A stretch of 64,000 nt of DNA from Tuctoria greenei (taxonomy: Eukaryota > Streptophyta > Magnoliopsida > Poales > Poaceae): positions 4,175,644-4,239,643 of the forward strand of contig JAYESD010000007.1 in assembly GCA_036927565.1 (NCBI GenBank). The letters run 5' to 3'. The notes beneath the pieces were generated by a model that saw only the letters and a list, made by a program, of their open reading frames with translations, was not told the DNA's origin and searched no databases. Both the position numbers and the translations under genes were made by a program. Positions 1 through 10,160 of this stretch are shown here, piece by piece (position 1 is the first letter of the stretch; each line of letters opens with the position of its first letter).

Positions 1-1789
1 ATCATTTTCTTCTCCCCCTGAGTGGTTGCCCTCGTTGATTTGTTGATCATCTTCATATTCTTGTGATTGACCTTGTATAGAAGCTCCCCCTTGATTGTTG
101 ATCTCCTCTTGTGGTTCACTTTCCTCTTGTATTTGTGACGATGACTCTTGTGGTCGAACTTCGCCTAGAGCCATTCTCTTCAATGATTGATGAGGAGCTT
201 CTTCTTTACCTAATTCACATTGATCAACTTGCTCCTTTTGGGAGTCATTAGTTTCATCGAACACTATGTCACGTGCCACTTCAACAAGTCCGGAGGCCTT
301 GTTGAAAACACGATAGGCGTAAGTGTTCGAATCATAACCAAGCAAGAAACCTTTATCGGACTTCGAAGCGAACTTTGAAGTCCTGGGCTTCTTGTTCAAA
401 ATATAACATGGAGAACCGAAAACTCTAAAATATGAAATGTTTGGTTTGTTACCGGTGAGTAGCTCATAAGGAGTCTTCTTGAGTAGTCGATGAAGGTAGA
501 GTCGATTTGCGGCGTGGCAAGCGGTGTTAATTGCTTCTGCCCAAAATCGATCGGAAGTCTTGTATTCATCGAGCATTGTTCTTGCCATCTCTATGAGCGT
601 TCGGTTCTTCCTTTCGGCAACTCCGTTTTGTTGTGGAGAGTATGGTGCTGAAAATTCGTGCTCGATTCCCTCCTCATCAAGGTACTCCTCCACTTGTATG
701 TTCTTGAATTCCGTGCCGTTGTCGCTCCGAATACTCTTGATCGATAGTGAGAACTCGTTTTGCGCTCGCTTGAAGAGTTTCTTGAGTGTCCCTTGTGTTT
801 CTGACTTGTCATGCAAAAAGAACACCCAAGTGAAGCAGGAAAAATCATCAATAATGACTAAAACGTATTTATTACCACCGATGCTTATGTAAGCAATTGG
901 ACCAAACAAGTCCATATGAAGTAGTTCGAGCGGTCTTGTCGTAGTCATGATGTTCTTTGCGGGATGATGTGCTCCAACTTGCTTCCCGGCTTGGCATGCG
1001 CTACAAGGCCTGTCTTTCTCAAAGACAACATCTTTCAAACCTCGGATGTGATCGCCCTTGAGGAGTTTTTGAAGATTCCTCATACCAGCATGTGCTAGCC
1101 GTCTATGCCACAACCAACCCATATTGGTTTTTGCAATCAAGCATGTGTCGAGTTCGGCTTTATCCTTGTTGAAGTCAACAAGGTAAAGCTTTCCCTTCAA
1201 CATACCCTTGAATGCAACGGAACCATCACTCCTCCTTGAGACGGTCACACCCTCGTTAGTGAACAAGCAATTATAACCTTTGTCACATAATTGAGATATG
1301 GACAACAGGTTATAATCTAAAGATTCAACATGTAAAACATGAGAAAGAGTGTGTTCAGAGGATATTGCTATTTTACCGGTACCGAGGACCCTTCCTTGAC
1401 TATTATCCCCAAAGTAGATGCCTTCGTTTGGGTCCTCGTTTTCTTCATATTCCACGAACATCCTCCTTTCTCCGGTCATCTGGTTGGTGCATCCACTGTC
1501 TAGCACCCATTTGGATCCACCAGAGGAATAGGCCTGCAGAAACAATTTATGCCTTGGTTTTAGGTACCCAAGCTTGCTTGGGTCCTTGGAGGTTAGTTAC
1601 AATACATTTGGGCACCCAGACATGGGATTTTGTGTTCCCATGGCGTGGCCCAGCATAATAAGCATAAACTTTACCAAGATTGTTTCTCATTAATACATAA
1701 GAGGCATCAAAGGTTTTGAACAAAAGTTGCTGTTGTTTATGGATCAGACTAGTCTGGGTGACCGGACTTGTCCGTATGACCGTACTTGT
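1..1789 (-). pseudogene. Copia A pol: protease and integrase (partial)
   Basis: Minus-strand reading from about 1560 to 1 stays in one frame at the points I checked. It shows the aspartic protease motif WVLDSGCTNQMTG (about 1475-1512), the HHCC integrase zinc finger (HRRLAHAG followed by CSACQAGK, about 1000-1110), the integrase core with RSDNGTEF and then YSPQQNGVAERKNRT (about 590-745), and a hydrophilic linker rich in E, Q and S to the edge. Between the gag stop (1790) and about 1560 the frame changes at least once, because VWVPK and QAWVPKTKA are read in another frame before the protease. RT and RNase H would follow outside the window. The product would be cleaved by its own protease and act in virus-like particles and the nucleus. 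Confidence 0.8.
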
Positions 1790-1813
1790 CTAGACCACCA
1801 CCGGACTAGTCTG
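1745..1813. repeat. Four copies of the CGGACTWGTCCG-like motif at the gag terminus
   Basis: Near-palindromic 12-mers lie at 1745-1756, 1763-1774, 1781-1792 and 1802-1813, spaced 18 to 21 bp. They match the motif that fills the LTR of the same element (4105-5313). The third copy overlaps the gag stop codon (TAG at 1790-1792). Confidence 0.75.
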
Positions 1814-3961
1814 GTATTCATGAGAGTTCAAGTTCTTAATTTTTGAGTTACCAGGTTGTGAGGGTCCTCCCTTCACAAAGGTAATCCTTCCCTTGTTATT
1901 CTTATGACTTCCAGCATTTTGCTTTCCATCATAAGAGTAACCAATGCCATACTTGACATTTGGAGGTCTTTGGACCAAGTATGCACTACGTGCATAGTTG
2001 ATCCTCTCCTTGTCAAATATTCCACATTGGGTAGGATTTTTATCCTTTATGGAGGTAGACTTTTCTTTCAACCTGGTGTTGATTTTACCACATTTGCACA
2101 TATGAACAAGATTAGTTGAAGTGGGTTGAGAAGGTAGACTTGAAGAGGAGGAAGATTCACTTAGCTTGAGTGACTCAACTTGCACTTCAAGGATCTTGTT
2201 AACCTTGATCAGGTCATCAAGTTGATCCTTGATTGCAACGTTAGAGTTGGTTAACTCCAAGCAAGTTTCCTTGCTTGAAGCTAGCTCAAGCTCTAGTGAG
2301 CTATTTTTCTCCTTTTCAAGAACTAGAAGATTGTCAAGTTCGACATACTTCTCCTTTTGGGAGATAATCATGTCCTCTTGACGATCAATTATCCGTTCCT
2401 TCTCAACAAGTTGGTCAAGTAAAAATTTCATTTTAGCAGCAGTTTTTCTGTCTAATCCAATTAACATATCTTCATCATCACTATCTAGTTCATCATTGCT
2501 TGAGTAGGAATGCATGGAAGGAGTTTTGATGTTTACCTTGCGTTTACCTTCATTTGCCATGAGGCAAGTGCCATTTCCCTTCTTTGTACTGAGCGTGGGG
2601 AAGAGTGTGGGTTTCTTGGATGTGCTTTCAATGGCTATGCTAGCCATCTCTTCTTCATCGGATGATGAGGACTCATCGTTTGAGTCCCACTCCTTTCCAA
2701 TGTGTGCTTGTTCAGCTTGTTTCTTCTTCTTGAAGAACTTCTTCAGTTGAGGCTTGGCTTCTTTATTCTTCTTCTTGTTGTCCTTATACGGGCAATCGAC
2801 TATAAAGTGGTTATACTCACCACAATTATAGCACGCCTGCCTCATCTTCGGCTTTGTCCTCTCTTTGTACTTGCCTTCACTTGATTTTGTTCCCTGTCTT
2901 TTCTTCAATATTCTTTTGAACTTTTTCATGAACAAAATCATATCCTCTTCATCCAGCTCACTACTTTCATCATCGCTGTCCTCCTCAAGCTGTGCTTCTC
3001 TTGCTTCTTTGGATAGTGGCTTGAGTGTGGACTTTAAGGCAACTCCCTTCTTCTTGGCCGATGTGAGGTCGGCTATTTCTTTGACGTGCTTGGATTGTTT
3101 CTCCATCATCTCAAAGTTGATGATTTTGCCAAGCAATTCATCTGGAGTCATCCTCTTGTACCCGGGACTTTCTCTGATCATAGAGCATAGTGTGACATTG
3201 CGAGGCATAAAGGCTCTAAGGATGAGCTTTACAACCTCGTGGTCATTCCACTTCTTGCTCCCATATGATCGAACCTTGTTTACCAGTGTCTTTAATCGGT
3301 TGTACATGTCCTGGGGAGACTCGTCTTCCTCAATTGCGAACCTTCCTAGTTCGCCTTCGATCATTTCAATTTTCGCCCCCCGCACATGCCGGTCACCTTC
3401 ATGAGCTTTTTGTAGTGTGTCCCATATTTCTTTGGCAATCTCCAGTCCGTCCACCTTTGTGAATTCATCTCGACTTAGAGAGGAGGTGATTACGGCTGCG
3501 GCTTGAGCGTTTCTCTGGATGGCTTGCTCTTGACTTGGGGTGAGCTCTTCATCATCATCTGGGATGTCTATTCCTGTGCACACAATATGCCATAAACTTG
3601 GGTTAAGGGAAATCAAGTGCATCTTCATATTTTGCCTCCACATGGAGTAATCACTCCCATCGAAGTGTGGGGCTTTTCCAAGAGAAATAGATAGGTAATG
3701 GCTGTTATTTGAATTTAAACGATCATAGTTAAAAGGATATCGGGAGTAGTCGGTGTGACTACTCCCCTTCTTATTTTCTTCAACTTTAGCTTTCCCTTTG
3801 GAAAGTGCTTTCTTTCTGAGGAGTGCTTTCAGCTCCAGCGTCTCCTCGTCATCATCATCGAAGTCTTGAATTGCTTCGAGATACTTTTCCAGCTTTTGGT
3901 TCTTGTCGTTGTTCACTTCTTCCTGGTTGTTGATTTTCTGAACTTCCTTCATGTCCGACAT
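1790..3961 (-). CDS. Copia A gag polyprotein (UBN2 / CCHC zinc knuckle)
   Basis: This is an open frame of 723 residues from the first ATG (3961); the frame extends upstream to 4012 only through a TTG inside the primer site. The N-terminus is acidic. A Ty1/Copia gag (UBN2-type) region follows, with APHFDGSDYSMWRQNMKMHL near residue 100 and WDTLQKAHEG near 180. A zinc knuckle CX2CX4HX4C (CYNCGEYNHFIVDC) lies at about 377-390, with Lys-rich flanks. After this comes an acidic serine-rich stretch and a coiled coil (about 520-610, LEKEKNSSLELELASSKE). Gag forms the particle that packages element RNA. Unlike the other retroelement genes here it has no internal stop, which suggests a fairly recent insertion. 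It ends in TAG within a motif array. Confidence 0.9.
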   Translation of the reverse strand: MSDMKEVQKINNQEEVNNDKNQKLEKYLEAIQDFDDDDEETLELKALLRKKALSKGKAKVEENKKGSSHTDYSRYPFNYDRLNSNNSHYLSISLGKAPHFDGSDYSMWRQNMKMHLISLNPSLWHIVCTGIDIPDDDEELTPSQEQAIQRNAQAAAVITSSLSRDEFTKVDGLEIAKEIWDTLQKAHEGDRHVRGAKIEMIEGELGRFAIEEDESPQDMYNRLKTLVNKVRSYGSKKWNDHEVVKLILRAFMPRNVTLCSMIRESPGYKRMTPDELLGKIINFEMMEKQSKHVKEIADLTSAKKKGVALKSTLKPLSKEAREAQLEEDSDDESSELDEEDMILFMKKFKRILKKRQGTKSSEGKYKERTKPKMRQACYNCGEYNHFIVDCPYKDNKKKNKEAKPQLKKFFKKKKQAEQAHIGKEWDSNDESSSSDEEEMASIAIESTSKKPTLFPTLSTKKGNGTCLMANEGKRKVNIKTPSMHSYSSNDELDSDDEDMLIGLDRKTAAKMKFLLDQLVEKERIIDRQEDMIISQKEKYVELDNLLVLEKEKNSSLELELASSKETCLELTNSNVAIKDQLDDLIKVNKILEVQVESLKLSESSSSSSLPSQPTSTNLVHMCKCGKINTRLKEKSTSIKDKNPTQCGIFDKERINYARSAYLVQRPPNVKYGIGYSYDGKQNAGSHKNNKGRITFVKGGPSQPGNSKIKNLNSHEYQTSPVVV

Positions 3962-4000
3962 GATCTCTTCGAGTGGTTGCACTCTTTCTTGAAGAACCTG

Positions 4001-4011
4001 CTTTGATACCA
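4001..4011 (-). other. Primer binding site of Copia A
   Basis: On the minus strand TGGTATCAAAG starts 6 nt inside the LTR end at 4018. TGGTATCA is the usual site for the initiator methionine tRNA 3' end that primes reverse transcription in Copia elements. Confidence 0.85.
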
Positions 4012-4017
4012 ATTGAA

Positions 4018-5577
4018 TGTAGGCCTAGAGGGGGGGGTGAATAGGCCTTTTTGATTTTTCTCGGTTCCTGTAACACTCAACAACAAGGTCAATACCAGAG
4101 ATATCGGACTAGTCCGGTAAAGTGCGGACTAGTCCAGTGTTCACGGGCTAAATTGATCAAGTTCAGACAATTTGATTGATTCGTTAATGTTTGCAGCGGA
4201 AATATAAACTTGAATGACAGTTTAATAATTGTATGTCAAATTCTATTACAATTAAGCCTCTTGTTCAACAATTTAACTCAAATTGAACAAAGTGAATCAA
4301 ACCCTAGATTAAGTTGATCAATTAATATGAAGAACACAAAAGGACAAGACACAAGATTTATCCCGTGGTTCGGCTACCACAAAGGCAACCTACATCCACG
4401 TTGAGGAGCCCACAAAAGGACCGGGTATTCTCCAACCCTTCCCTCGTCGGATCGCCACGAAGGCCAATCCTCTTCCACTAATCACAAAGGGGTAAATAAC
4501 CAAGTTGAAGGGGCGTTCTCACACGTTGAGAGCTCCCTTGATTACAACTTACAAAGCCACCAATAACACACTCGAAAATTACAAATTGAAATGCAAGAGT
4601 GTGTTAGAGAATCAAACCAAGAGCTCAATGATGTGTGCCAAGTGTCTCTCCAATGATCTAGAAGTGATCTTAAATAGATTGATCGATTTTGCACTTAATT
4701 TCGTGGAGAGAGGTGGTTTTTGAGTCTCTTGGGAGGTGTGACGACGCTAGGGTTCGAGAGCGTGTAAAAGTGGGCCGTGCACCTCTATTTATATGGGGTT
4801 TCTAAAAGTGACCGTTAGGGTTTAGAAAGATCAGACTAGTCCGTGGTGGTCATCGGACTAGTCCGGTGTGCTGTGTGTAGCAAACCCTAAGTGTCTAGGA
4901 ATATCGGACTAGTCCGTTTGAAAACGGACTTGTCCGATTTCGCTACTGGAAATCTTCGGACTAGTCCGATTGCCATCGGACTTGTCCGGACATATGAAAC
5001 CCTAAGTGTTTAGGATGACAAGTCCGCACTTAGAGGACTTGTCCGATTTAGATCAGTGTGCATATCGGACTAGTTCGTGTAGACACCGGACTTGTCCGAA
5101 TTGGATCAGAATGAATATCGGACTAGTCCGTATCACAACGGACTTGTCCGATTTTGTGTGACTTGTGCATTGTGTTGAGGACTAGTCCGCATTGGGGAGG
5201 ACTAGTCCGAAGTGGATTAGAAAGATATCGGACTAGTGCGGTGGAGACCGGACTTGTCCAATCTAGTGCAGAATGTGATATCGGACTAGTCCGGCTGTTA
5301 TCGGACTAGTCCGGTCCTGTATAACTTTGTGCATTGTGTGTGTGTGCTTGAAAGTGATTGAGCTCTTGGGTGTGTTTCCTTAACACACTCCATACATAAT
5401 AATCTACTATTTTCTTCTCCTTGAGCTCAAATTCACTTTGCTTCTCATTTTCCTTCTTTTCGGCATTTTGCTCATTTTTCATCATTTGCCTGCATTCATC
5501 TCAACAAAAGGATTAGGATCCCGATTGCTTGTCATAAATCATCCAAAACCCACAAGGGAGTCCTAGATGCACTTTCA
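4018..5577 (-). repeat. 5' LTR of Copia A (1560 bp)
   Basis: The LTR runs on the minus strand from TGAAAGTGCATC at 5577 to CTACA at 4018, with TG...CA ends and the primer site just inside. A likely TATA sequence (plus-strand tatttatatgg, 4788-4798) lies in it. The central third is filled with palindromic CGGACTAGTCCG-type motifs. The companion LTR is left of the window, so LTR identity and insertion age cannot be judged. Confidence 0.85.
4105..5313. repeat. Array of paired palindromes CGGACTAGTCCG / CGGACTTGTCCG in the LTR
   Basis: About 20 copies of a 12-bp palindrome or near-palindrome begin at 4105, 4125, 4832, 4854, 4905, 4925, 4957, 4977, about 5014, 5034, 5066, 5087, 5119, 5139, 5178, 5198, 5229, 5249, 5282 and 5302. 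They come in pairs whose members are 20 to 22 bp apart. Between 4905 and 5313 eight pairs recur every 51 to 59 bp. The sequence between the pairs is much less conserved than the motifs. Confidence 0.9.
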
Positions 5578-5582
5578 GTTTG

Positions 5583-7335
5583 TCGACCCTGCTCTTGTCT
5601 ACCAGCGACGAGAGCGGGTTGGTGACTCTGCGCCTGCTCGTCCCGAGCCCTCGGTGTACCACCCACCGTTGCTCCACCGGGACCCAGGACACGTTCACCC
5701 GATGGTGACTAGACGTGCCGCTGGGGTTCTCCAGCCTCTTGAGAGGTTCTCCGGAGTGGTACTCTCTTCGACGACACCGACACCATCCACTTCCTCTTTG
5801 GTATCACCTAAACCGACATCCATCCGTAGCGCCCTCGCTGACCCTCACTAGCGCCGCGCTATGGAGGAGGAGTATGCGACCCTACTTGCCAACCGGACAT
5901 GGGACCTTGTTCCCCGTCCTCCTCGTGGCAACGTTGTCACAGGCAAGTGGGTTTTCACGCATAAGAGGAAGGTGGATGGATCCCTGGAGAGATATAAGGC
6001 TTGTTGGGTACTTCGGGGCTTCACTCAGCGCCCTGGAGTGGACTACGACGAGACCTTCAGTCCGGTGGTTAAGACAGCGACAGTACGGACTGTTCTGTCG
6101 TTGGCTCTCTCGCATTATTGGCCTGTCCACCAGCGGGACGTCAAGAACGCCTTCCTCCACGGGACGCTGACGGAGACGATGTACTGTAGTCAGCCGACAG
6201 GGTTCGTTGATTCACCCGTCCAGACTTGGTCTACCGGCTGAACAAGTCCCTATACGGGCTGAAGCAGGCGCCTCGGGCTTGGTACAGCCGGTTCGCCTCC
6301 TTCCTGGCCTCTCTCGGCTTCGTCGAGGCCAAGTCGGACACCTCACTCTTCGTTTACAGGCATGAGGGTGACACTGTCTACCTCCTCCTGTACGTGGACG
6401 ATATTGTCCTCACGGCATCTAGCCCAGATCTTCTTCAGCGCACGATCTCTGCCCTGCAGCGCGAGTTCGCGATGAAGGATCTTGGCCAGCTCCACCACTT
6501 CCTGGGTGTTGCGGTCGAGCATCGCCCGGGCGCTCTGTTCTTCCACCAGCGCCAGTACTGTCTGGATATCCTCGAGCGAGTGGGCATGGCTGATTGCAAG
6601 CCGTGCTCCACTCCCGTGGACACCCAGGTGAAGCTGTCTTCGGCCGACGGCGCCTCGGTCACTGACCCCACCTCTTACAGTAGTCTTGCAGGTGCCCTGC
6701 AGTACCTCACCTTCACTAGGCCGGACATCTCCTACGCGCTTCAGCAGGTGTATCTCCACATGCATGCTCCGCGGGAGAGGCATCTCACGGCGATAAAGCG
6801 GATTCTTCGGTACCTGCGCGGCTCCCTCGACTACGGCCTTCTACTTCGACGTGACTCGCCTTCTGAGCTGGTGGTCTACACCGACGCTGACTGGGCGGGG
6901 TGCCCTGATACCCGCCGCTCCACCTCTTGCTATGCCGTCTTCCTGGGGGGGAATCTTGTCTCCTGGTCCTCGAAGCGGCAGCCCGTGGTTTCTCGCTCCA
7001 GTGCAGAGGCAGAGTACCGCACCATGGCTAACGGCGCAGCAGAGGTGTCTTGGCTCCAGCAGTTACTTCAGGAGCTCCACTCCCCTGTCGACCAGAGCAC
7101 GTTGGTCTACTGTGATAATGTCAGCGCCGTTTACCTCTCCACCAACCCCGTCCAGCACCAGCGCACGGAACATGTGGAGATTGATCTTCACTTTGTTCGT
7201 GAGCGCGTTGCACGCAGTGAGGTTCGAGTTCTCCATGTGTCGACGACGTCACAGTTTGCCAACATCTTCACGAAGGGACTCTCGGCGTCTTTATTTTCTG
7301 AGTTTCGGTCCAGTCTCAACATCTGTTGTGGCTAG
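5583..7335 (+). pseudogene. Copia B RT-RNase H, frameshifted
   Basis: The frame starts in the IN-RT linker (DPALVYQRRERVGD) and meets TAG at 5848-5850. RT then begins at MEEEYATLLANRTWDLVPRP (5861) and carries GKWVFTHKRK and QRDVKNAFLHGTL. A one-base frame change occurs near 6220-6241, and RT continues as LNKSLYGLKQAPRAWY with the catalytic box LLYVDDIVL intact (about 6388-6414). RNase H shows YTDADWAGCPDTRRST, SSAEAEYR and the terminal DLHFVRERV region, ending at TAG 7333-7335. Two lesions in an otherwise well-kept sequence suggest moderate age. RT and RNase H copy element RNA into DNA in cytoplasmic particles. Confidence 0.88.
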
Positions 7336-7354
7336 ATGTTGGGACTGCAGGGGG

Positions 7355-7471
7355 TGTTGGACTGTGTTGAGTTATGTGTTTGGGCATGGCCTGTGTACCA
7401 GCCCATCTATGTATCTATAAATATGTACCCAGACCTTTGGTTAATCAAGCATTCATTCTAGCCTTCTAATA
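7355..7471 (+). repeat. 3' LTR of Copia B (117 bp)
   Basis: It starts TGTTGGACTGTG and ends CTTCTAATA, so the ends are TG...TA. It has the same length as the LTRs of element D and follows a purine-rich tract. A TATA-like TCTATAAATATG lies at 7413-7424. Confidence 0.85.
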
Positions 7472-9867
7472 CTATCCACTACAATTCCTTTTCCATATCT
7501 CAATAAATAATCATAAATCATAGGTGATATATATGTTCAATATTTTCCCCATCTATTATGCATGGCTAAGCGTAAATCAATACCCCAAGTACCACCGTTT
7601 CCATACCGAGCGACAAGGAATTATATGGAACAGTAAGTAGAATGGGATTCACATTAATTAAGCATGCAACTAACTATAATTCCTAAAATAGGCACAAGAT
7701 GGTCAAGGACACTTGCCTGTTTTTATATACCTGCTCAGTTCTTCACACTTGAATTCTTGGTCTTCAAGATCTTTGTGTCACTTCTTGATCGTTACGCGAA
7801 TACGTATAAACTACCGTCAAAAGAGAAATAGAATCAATCAATGACAATACATCGTAAATATAAAACGTGATATAGAAACTACTACGCTAATATTTTACGG
7901 TGGAACGGGGTTTAAGCACTAGAATGACTAAATCAGAGTTACACGTGATTTATCATGTTACATTTATGTTTCCAGTTAAAATAATGTACAATAATTATTA
8001 AGGTGACTAGTAAATCTACTATTCATTTCATAGCTAAATATGATTTTATATGTATATTTGATAATTACTTGGATCATATGATTTTAAATAGTTTATTTAT
8101 AAGGGTTCACATTATTTTAATAAATCCTAGATGTTGAAATATATTTTATATTGGATTTTAGGATTTTCTAGAGTTGAATTACTACTTTGTATGCTAATAT
8201 ATAATTTATTATATTTAATGTGCACTACAGTCAATAATACTTATTATTGCAAGTGCTAACATGCTATTTTAACAACCTACATCCAGGTAAATATAAATCT
8301 AATACTGTCTTAGAGGCTTATTTGTAAAGTCAGCAAGAAACAATGCCATTTTGGATAAAAACAGGGTACTGTATGGACTAAAATATCATTTTATTAACTG
8401 CAGATACCTAAACACAATTACAAAACATAATAGGACATTTTTGTAAATATTCAGACCACTCCATATTTAGAATACTATTTCTATTAATTTTTTAGGAGCT
8501 GTCTGATAAAGTCTAGTTGATTTATAACTAGAACCATGATAATAAAGTCCAGGGTTACTTTCATAAAAGCAAGGCCCGATTTGTATTTATTCCAATAGTT
8601 CCAGGGTCTTATGTGTAAAACAATGAAGGGTTATTACTTGATCAAATCAGAGGCGTAGGATTTATTTTGGGTGGCTCAGATTTTATTTCAATGAATGAGC
8701 ACGTTCTTTCAAATTTAAGCCATTGCACTGAGATCCAACGGACAAGGATGCAAGAAGCATTGTGTCTCTTCTTCCCAGGGACGGACGGCAGGGAAGCCAT
8801 GGCAGCTCGACGAGCTCACCGACGCTGGTCGATCTACGGCTACCCTACCTAATACTCAAGTCTATCTGCATTAATCTACTGAGGAAGCTCCCACTCACTC
8901 ACCTAGGTTGGTCTTGGGGTACAGAACGGTGCGGAGAGGCAGCAGCGACGGCGTAGGGCGAGGGCGTCGGACGTCGTCGGGACAGTATCCCGATGGCGTT
9001 TTCTTCGTCGTCTTCACGCATCAGACCTTCGCGAAGGCAAGTCGAACACGTTAGAGTAGCCAGCACGACGAAAAACAGACGGTAGCAAGGGCGACATTGA
9101 GGTGCAATGGAACTCACCGGAGATCAACGGGATTCGGATTTTCCGGCATGGAATCGTGACGAGGACTGATGGAACGACTTCCTAGCAATCTTGAGAAGGA
9201 TATCGAGGTGTCATCCTGAGCAATCCGCGGCCGGTGTCGGCGAATCGCGGAGGTAGGCGGCGGCATCCCGAGAAAGGCGACAGGCGACGACGACGTCGGT
9301 AAGGCGTTTTAGGCCGCGAAACCCATCGCGAACGACTCCAACGGAGGCGGTGCAGTGTATACATGCTCGCAGATGGGTCGGGGCTGCTCATGGTGGCCTC
9401 TCCTCGCGGGGCGCCGTGGTTTGCCGTGGTGCTAGGGTTTTCGGGGTAGGGAGGAAGGGGAAAAATGGAGGCGCTGGGGGGATTTTATAGGGGAGCGGGG
9501 TTGGGGAAACTGGGGAATGAAATCCCCATAGAAGGAAGGCGAGCAGGTCCATTAAAATGACAGTTTCCTTGCGGGAATTTGCTCCCGACGGGAATTACGC
9601 TGGGCGCGCGCATGGCTATTGGGAGGGGATGGATCTGACATGCGGGCCCCAACGCATAGAGAGAAAGAGAGAGGGAAGGAAGGGTGCGGTTGGTTGGGGC
9701 TGGGAGCGCCCGTACGAGCGGTGGCGGCGGCGTCACGGGCAAGCGCGCTAGGGCTGGCGGGGAGGCAGCGTGGTAGGCTTGAGCTGAGTTAGGCCGCGAG
9801 GGGAGTTGGGCCAGGGAAGTTTTTTTTCTTTTCTTCTCTTTTGTCAAAAGATTTTGAGGGTGTTACA
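7472..9867 (-). repeat. Gypsy-type LTR E (partial), read on minus strand
   Basis: The right boundary reads TGTAACACCCTCAAAATC on the minus strand, a common start of grass Gypsy LTRs. A promoter-like TATAAAAT (9483-9490, minus) precedes a GC-rich leader of about 600 bp, then an AT-rich region of about 1.3 kb. No pol gene is seen. The left part was cut off by insertion of Copia B and lies outside the window, so I cannot say whether this is a solo LTR or one end of an element. Its right end abuts GATAG (9868-9872), inside an NHL-gene exon. Short ORFs inside it show no family features. Confidence 0.6.
9483..9490 (-). promoter_or_regulatory. TATA box of LTR E
   Basis: The minus strand reads TATAAAAT, about 380 bp inside the LTR start and followed by a C-rich leader. 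This fits an LTR promoter. It is a sequence match only. Confidence 0.5.
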
Positions 9868-9994
9868 GATAGTAACCACCATAGGATCATCGTAAGCAAC
9901 AGTGACGGGATGATTATGGATTGTGTAAGCATGACATGATGTTTAACTTGGGTTCCAGTCTTATCTGTAGGGGTCGAGGGTCTGCAGACATTCA

Positions 9995-10009
9995 GGATGC
10001 CAAATTGTT
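9995..10009. repeat. Left 15-bp target-site duplication of the LINE
   Basis: GGATGCCAAATTGTT here is repeated exactly at 17630-17644. The two copies bracket the LINE and belong to an intron of the NHL gene. Confidence 0.92.
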
Positions 10010-10160
10010 TTTTTTAGCACAAAGACTGCAAGGGAAGCCCCTACAGTAAATATATTGATTCAAATTGGCCAGTAAAAATAAAAACAGAAAAGTACACTTT
10101 TGCCAGGGGCAATAGGAATGAAAAACCTCCCAGTGGCTGTCCCGAGCTAGGACACCAGCA

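Larger units (their letters stand above)
1..5577 (-). mobile_element. Copia LTR retrotransposon A (SIRE/Maximus type), 3' part outside window
   Basis: Read on the minus strand, this is an LTR (4018-5577), a tRNA-Met-like primer site (4001-4011), gag (to 1790) and then protease and integrase running off the left edge. RT, RNase H and the second LTR lie outside. The LTR starts TGAAAGTGCATCTAGG, a start I recognise from grass Maximus/SIRE LTRs, and ends CTACA. The order gag-protease-integrase, with integrase before RT, defines Copia. It is inserted in a second Copia element (B), whose coding sequence resumes at 5578 with the probable target duplication GTTTG (5578-5582). The left copy of the duplication is out of view. 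Confidence 0.9.
5578..7471 (+). mobile_element. Copia element B, 3' part (same family as D)
   Basis: This is the RT and RNase H part of pol, then a polypurine tract (7341-7354) and a 117-bp 3' LTR (7355-7471). The 5' part was displaced left of the window by insertion of Copia A. Protein and LTR are close relatives of element D (21077-27119), which is nearly complete. B is itself inserted in Gypsy LTR E. Its right flank is CTATC (7472-7476), and the matching left copy is out of view. Confidence 0.88.

Noticed and set aside
2514..3404. Several plus-strand ORFs over Copia A gag
   Set aside because: They are antisense shadows of the gag frame, made of the complement of acidic and Lys codons.
4105..5313. 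Repeat array that could be taken for a CRISPR array
   Set aside because: The repeats are 12-bp palindromes in a retrotransposon LTR of a plant, spacers are shorter than 50 bp and related, and there are no cas genes.
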